Source: Colivivens sp964452915 (GTDB lineage Bacteria; Bacteroidota; Bacteroidia; Bacteroidales; Bacteroidaceae). Taken from it: a stretch of 37,525 bases of DNA. The translations under genes and the position numbers were made by a program. Positions within the stretch are counted from its first letter, which is position 1, and every line of letters starts with the position of its first letter. Location of the stretch: assembly GCA_964452915.1 (NCBI GenBank), contig CAYVNW010000030.1, positions 1 to 37,525 of the forward strand, written 5' to 3'. This document shows, piece by piece, positions 34,016-37,525 of this stretch. Under the pieces are notes generated by a model. That model saw only the letters and a list, made by a program, of their open reading frames with translations. It was not told the DNA's origin and did not search any database.

Positions 34016-36835
34016 TTAGAATTTATATGAGCCACCAATCTGAATGGTGCATCCAGGACGATTGCTCTTTGTCGTTTCTTTTATTATATGTGTAGATCCG
34101 TCGGCGAATGTCACATGGTCAATCTGATTGTAGTTGACTCTCTCTGCAAGCATGTCGCGAACTGCCAGTTTGAAGACCCAGTGACTGCCGAGTTGTTTGC
34201 TTAATGACAGGTCGACTATGTTGCGCTGCATCTCATACGAATCTGGTATGTTTGTGGTTCCTTCTCCCGTTGTACTGCCCATGCTTCTCCCGACTTCGAC
34301 TATTCGTTTTCCTATACGGTTATACAACACTGCTGCCTGCCAGCCACTTGTGACCGACCAGTATAGTCCTGTATTAATTATATAAGGTGACTGTCCTTGC
34401 ATTTGTCGGTTATGATGCTGGCTGCCATCCTCGAATTTCACCCTGCTATGTATTAGTGCCCCGTTGAATGTCCATACAAAGTCAGGCAATCCGATACGGT
34501 CTAATTTCAACCTTGCGTCGAGTTCTACTCCGTAGCTGTACGCAGATTTTGCGTTTTCATAACTGTAAACCAAGTCTGTTCCTCCGGCAACTGTGTATGT
34601 CCATTCGATAGGTTTGTCAAAATGTTTTACAAAAGCCCCGACTACAAGTTGCTCTCCAGCCGATGGGTAGAGCTCATAGCGTATTTCGGCATTTTGAATA
34701 TAGCAGGTCTTAAGCTCTGTATTTCCTTGTACGTCGCTTGCAAGATCAAAGTCATAAAATACTGAGCTCGAAAGTTCTCGGAATTCAGGCCGGTTGCAAC
34801 TTCTGCCGTAAGCGGCGCGGATCTGCTGAAGCTCATTGATGGTGTACTTTATGTTGACAGATGGAAAAAAATCATTGTAGTGATATTTCATCGACATTTC
34901 ACTTTTTTCATAATCGCGCGTATTGTTTATGAGTTCAATAGTATTGTGTTCGAAGCGCACACCACCGTGAAATTCAAACCTCCGTATGGGCAGTGTAAGT
35001 GTGAGGTAGCCAGAGCCGATAGTGTTATTGCCTTTATAATTGTTTCTCATCTTAACTTCCTCGAGCAAATGCAGACCGTCGATACCATAGTTCGACTCGT
35101 CCATCAGCTGTTCAACAGGCAGTGTGCGGAATCCTGTGGGCAGATTGTTCGATTCCGCATTCCAATTGTAGATGAAGTTGCGGGTAGTGTACACACGATG
35201 ACGGTGTTCAAGCAGTGTGCCGATCATGACGACAGGTTCCAAGGCGGCAATTTTCAAACTCTTGTGCCAATCGATTGTTCCCGAGAAGGTATTTTCGCTG
35301 AGGTATGTCCATTCTCTGTTGATCTCGTTGCCGTTTGTCAGTTGCATGACACCGGTTGTCAGAGCATCGTCAATAACATATCTGCGTCGGTCGGGCATGT
35401 TTTTGTTGGAATAAGCATAATTGCCTGTCCATTTCAGCTCTGAGCCGCTCAACTTATGTGTACCGGACAATTGTGTGCTGAGAGTGGTACGGCTTGAATA
35501 GTAGTACTCACGGCTTTGTTCGTTGTTGCTTTGCGCGCTCAATCCAATGCGGTCGATAAGCCGTGAATGTCCGAGTTGGTTAAGCATATTCGTCCACTGC
35601 AGTTCTGTATTGTCGGAAGGTGAATGGTAGGCAAGATTAAGCATGGTGCACAGTTTTGACTTTTGGTTGTATTGGTTGTCTGTGCTATATCTGAGATAAT
35701 TGCTTCGGTCGTTTGCCACATCGTATGCGCCAAACAGGTTGTTCGACATGTCTTTGAAGGTCTTGTAGGAGTTGCTCCAATTGAGTGTGGCGACCAAGCC
35801 CAGTAAGGTTCCGTTTCTCAGTTCGTACTTGCGATTGAGATTCGCGCCGAGTCCCATGTCGGGCAGAGCATTCATCGTACGTACTTTCCAATCATTGTTG
35901 AGCCCGTTGCCAAGCAGGTTCACTGCCTGCGTACTGCCTTCGATAAAATCAAGTTTACTGTTTATACCTCCATCGAGGGAGCGGAGTCCTCCGTCAAATC
36001 CAAGCACGTCGCTCCACGAACCTTTCCCATACTTGTAATCAGTGAATGTGGTGTGTATGTTTGCTCCTCCGCTTACATTCACTTCGAGTGAGTTACTTAT
36101 AGGGATGTCTTTCGTCTCCAGGAGTATCATGCCTCCACTGAAGTCTGCCGGATATTCAGGTGAAGGTGATTTGATGACAACGATGTTGTCGATTTGTGAA
36201 CTTTGAATTATGTCGAATGAGAATGCGCGGGAATCAGCCTCACTACTTGGAGCTGCACTGCCATTCAGCCACACATTATTATATCTTTGCGATAAGCCTC
36301 GCACCATGACAAACCTGTTATCTTGCAGACTTATGCCTGCAATGCGTTTTATTGCTTCAGAGGCATCTTTGTCTTGTGCCTTGCCAATTTGCTGACTGCT
36401 GACACCTGTCTGCATCACATCTGAGTTCTTTGTTCCGACAATCATGCCTGCCTCGCCAGACTTTCTTGCTTTTCCTCTCACCTTTACTTCTGACAACTGC
36501 ATGTTGGCACTTGACAGGCTTATCATGATGTCGTGTGCTGAAGACTCGTCCTTCACTTCCACATCCACAGCTGTATAACCAACGTATGAACAAACGATTG
36601 TAACGGGCAACCCATTGACCGTAAAGTGAAATGCACCATTAATATCAGTTACTGTACCCTTAGAGGCATCACTCTTCAATGTTATTGTAGCTCCTATGAT
36701 GGGCTCTCCACTTTGTGCGTCCTTCACAGCTCCTGTTATGTCTGTTGCATAGCACACTTGACAAGTGCACAACGCAACCATGGCTGTAAGGTATTTATTC
36801 ATCCACTTCAACTTTTTCATAATCAATCGAATCAT
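34016..36835 (-). CDS. TonB-dependent receptor with carboxypeptidase-regulatory-like N-terminus
   Basis: A 939-aa outer-membrane receptor. After a signal peptide (ending QVCYAT) comes a carboxypeptidase-regulatory-like domain (about 32-108; ITGAVKDAQSGEPIIGATITL), then a plug with EAIKRIAGISLQDNRFVMVRGLSQRYNNVWLNG and EYPADFSGGMILLETKD, then the barrel, ending CTIQIGGSYKF. It lacks the SusC signature, so it is not a SusC pair. I keep the start at 36835 because its ATG overlaps the stop of a 33-codon micro-ORF (ATGA), which suggests coupling; an ATG at 36820 is possible. The lipoprotein gene follows after 17 nt. Ligand unknown. Confidence 0.9.
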   Translation of the reverse strand: MIRLIMKKLKWMNKYLTAMVALCTCQVCYATDITGAVKDAQSGEPIIGATITLKSDASKGTVTDINGAFHFTVNGLPVTIVCSYVGYTAVDVEVKDESSAHDIMISLSSANMQLSEVKVRGKARKSGEAGMIVGTKNSDVMQTGVSSQQIGKAQDKDASEAIKRIAGISLQDNRFVMVRGLSQRYNNVWLNGSAAPSSEADSRAFSFDIIQSSQIDNIVVIKSPSPEYPADFSGGMILLETKDIPISNSLEVNVSGGANIHTTFTDYKYGKGSWSDVLGFDGGLRSLDGGINSKLDFIEGSTQAVNLLGNGLNNDWKVRTMNALPDMGLGANLNRKYELRNGTLLGLVATLNWSNSYKTFKDMSNNLFGAYDVANDRSNYLRYSTDNQYNQKSKLCTMLNLAYHSPSDNTELQWTNMLNQLGHSRLIDRIGLSAQSNNEQSREYYYSSRTTLSTQLSGTHKLSGSELKWTGNYAYSNKNMPDRRRYVIDDALTTGVMQLTNGNEINREWTYLSENTFSGTIDWHKSLKIAALEPVVMIGTLLEHRHRVYTTRNFIYNWNAESNNLPTGFRTLPVEQLMDESNYGIDGLHLLEEVKMRNNYKGNNTIGSGYLTLTLPIRRFEFHGGVRFEHNTIELINNTRDYEKSEMSMKYHYNDFFPSVNIKYTINELQQIRAAYGRSCNRPEFRELSSSVFYDFDLASDVQGNTELKTCYIQNAEIRYELYPSAGEQLVVGAFVKHFDKPIEWTYTVAGGTDLVYSYENAKSAYSYGVELDARLKLDRIGLPDFVWTFNGALIHSRVKFEDGSQHHNRQMQGQSPYIINTGLYWSVTSGWQAAVLYNRIGKRIVEVGRSMGSTTGEGTTNIPDSYEMQRNIVDLSLSKQLGSHWVFKLAVRDMLAERVNYNQIDHVTFADGSTHIIKETTKSNRPGCTIQIGGSYKF

Positions 36836-36933
36836 CTTAAAATAATAAACAGTATGGCAAGTGCTGCGACCAGTATTGCAATACGGCAGTAGTTGTAAAC
36901 CACTTGAATCCTGTGTGCTCTTTCTTTATTCAT
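36832..36933 (-). CDS. 33-aa single-helix membrane microprotein
   Basis: A short frame not listed by standard length cut-offs. It begins MNKERAHRIQVVYNYCR, a basic amphipathic head, followed by a hydrophobic helix IAILVAALAILFIILR, so the peptide should sit in the inner membrane with its N-terminus inside. The stop TGA overlaps the receptor ATG (ATGA), and its ATG lies 22 nt after a -7 promoter element, making it the first gene of the operon. I recognise no family. It may be a leader peptide coupling translation of the receptor or a functional small membrane protein. Confidence 0.6.
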   Translation of the reverse strand: MNKERAHRIQVVYNYCRIAILVAALAILFIILR

Positions 36934-36955
36934 AATTTATTCCTTTTCTCGACGG

Positions 36956-36963
36956 CAAAGGTA
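36956..36963 (-). promoter_or_regulatory. -7 promoter element of the receptor operon
   Basis: TACCTTTG on the minus strand matches TAnnTTTG, 22 nt before the micro-ORF. There is no -33 TTTG; the space is taken by the repeat array described next. Confidence 0.65.
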
Positions 36964-36972
36964 GGGCTGTGT

Positions 36973-37012
36973 TGTTACACAGATATTACAAATTGACGAT
37001 GAAGCTGTTACA
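36973..37012 (-). promoter_or_regulatory. 7-bp direct repeats on an 11-bp register (PhoB/OmpR-like activator site)
   Basis: On the plus strand TGTTACA (36973-36979), TATTACA (36984-36990) and TGTTACA (37006-37012) start 11 and 22 bp apart, with a 4-bp gap between the first two. The array ends 9 bp before the -7 element, the place a PhoB-type activator replaces the -33 box. The regulator is not in this window. Confidence 0.45.
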
Positions 37013-37046
37013 AGAATGTACGGTCGTGCATGACATTCAGTTGTAA
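37008..37046. repeat. Inverted repeat in the divergent receptor/DUF2795 region
   Basis: TTACAA-GAATGT (37008-37019) is mirrored by ACATTC-AG-TTGTAA (37033-37046), with a 13-bp centre and a 2-nt offset in the right arm. It overlaps the outermost direct repeat. Confidence 0.5.
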
Positions 37047-37098
37047 TCTATACAAATATTAAAAAAACGCTGTTCGAATAAAAAAAATGATGTTCATG

Positions 37099-37129
37099 AT
37101 TGTCAATATAAAATTTTATTGTAATTTTG
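37099..37129 (+). promoter_or_regulatory. Promoter of the DUF2795 gene
   Basis: ATTG (37099-37102), a 19-bp spacer and TAATTTTG (37122-37129) match the -33/-7 pattern. The leader to the ATG at 37239 is about 105 nt and includes AAAGGAG, a good ribosome-binding signal that is uncommon in this window. Confidence 0.65.
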
Positions 37130-37238
37130 CGCCCTCAAAAGGTGATAAGCAGAGATGGCATCTGTGGGCAAAACCGATTTGTTCTCATCTCGTAAATCAT
37201 TAAATATTAATAGAATAACTAATAAAGGAGACTAGCCT

Positions 37239-37460
37239 ATGTATTGGACATTGGAATTGGCGACTAATTTGGAGGATGCTCCATGGCCTGCTACAAAAGA
37301 AGAACTTATTGACTATGCAACTCGTTCGGGTGCACCACTTGAGGTGCTTGAGAATCTGCAGGAAATCGAGGACGAGGGCGATGTTTATGAAAGTATCGAG
37401 GAAATTTGGCCGGACTATCCATCTAAGGAAGACTTCTTATGGGACGAAGATGAATACTGA
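37239..37460 (+). CDS. DUF2795 family small acidic protein
   Basis: A 73-aa cytoplasmic protein that matches the Bacteroidales DUF2795 family: MYWTLELATNLEDAPWPATK, ELIDYATRSGAPLEVLENLQ and EEIWPDYPSKEDF. The APWPATKEELIDYA helix-turn and a very acidic C-terminus are typical. Function is unknown. The strong AAAGGAG upstream and a dedicated promoter and terminator suggest high expression. Confidence 0.9.
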   Translation: MYWTLELATNLEDAPWPATKEELIDYATRSGAPLEVLENLQEIEDEGDVYESIEEIWPDYPSKEDFLWDEDEY

Positions 37461-37484
37461 CTTTATTTAATCAGGCAAGATAGA

Positions 37485-37521
37485 CGGGGAATGGGGTTGT
37501 TAAAACTCCATTCCCTGTTTT
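37485..37521 (+). terminator. Intrinsic terminator after the DUF2795 gene
   Basis: GGGAATGG (37487-37494) pairs with CCATTCCC (37508-37515), extended by G-U pairing, followed by TGTTTTA. Confidence 0.8.
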
Positions 37522-37525
37522 ATAG

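Larger units (their letters stand above)
36934..37238. other. Divergent regulatory region: receptor operon / DUF2795 gene
   Basis: About 305 nt without a gene. It holds the minus-strand promoter and repeat array (36956-37012), the inverted repeat (37008-37046), the plus-strand promoter (37099-37129) and a ~105-nt leader of the DUF2795 gene. Confidence 0.6.

Overview
This window looks like a chromosome segment from a member of the Bacteroidales, most likely a Prevotella-like or related gut/oral lineage. The evidence is a SusC/SusD pair, several outer-membrane barrels with carboxypeptidase-regulatory-like N-termini, Bacteroidetes-type lipoproteins, a GIN-domain protein, a DUF2795 protein, and repeated promoter elements of the Bacteroidetes form TAnnTTTG (-7), some with a TTTG/TTG-type -33 box 19-20 bp upstream. 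Genus is an inference. One 100-base run of N (23038-23137) marks an assembly gap.

Layout. 1-3.8 kb (minus strand): a secreted HExxH protein ending in a type I dockerin, preceded by a YhaM-type HD exoribonuclease. 3.8-8.3 kb (plus): a large protein with two receiver-like modules and a pyruvate-phosphate-dikinase-type ATP-binding domain, then ribF and a shortened methyltransferase-like gene. 8.5-13.1 kb: a Tyr/Asp-rich lipoprotein, rplS (minus), metF-holB (overlapping by 4 nt), and ilvE (minus). 13.1-18.8 kb: a SusC/SusD pair without enzymes. 18.9-26.0 kb: a six-gene operon (ABC ATPase, permease, YtrA-type GntR regulator, GIN-domain lipoprotein, outer-membrane barrel, TraB/GumN protein) bounded by one clear promoter and one strong terminator. 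26.0-28.6 kb (minus): a frameshifted cyclophilin-like lipoprotein gene and gdhA. 28.8-32.3 kb: recG (plus), converging on ispD and a DJ-1 family gene, with a tRNA-Leu(UAA) just upstream of the DJ-1 gene. 32.5-37.0 kb (minus): a 33-codon membrane micro-ORF, a TonB-dependent receptor and a surface lipoprotein in one operon. 37.2 kb: a DUF2795 gene.

Two loci stand out. In the six-gene envelope operon, the barrel gene carries a 22-bp tandem repeat in a predicted surface loop. Because 22 is not a multiple of 3, copy number sets the downstream reading frame: 1, 4 or 7 copies are in frame, 2 or 3 are not. The assembly broke exactly there, with an identical 55-nt sequence on both sides of the N run, so the true copy number and ON/OFF state cannot be read from this sequence. 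In the receptor operon at the right end, an unannotated 33-aa single-helix peptide overlaps the receptor start by ATGA. Its promoter lacks a -33 box and instead carries 7-bp repeats on an 11-bp register, the layout used by PhoB/OmpR-family activators. Both the functional roles and the regulation are inferences.
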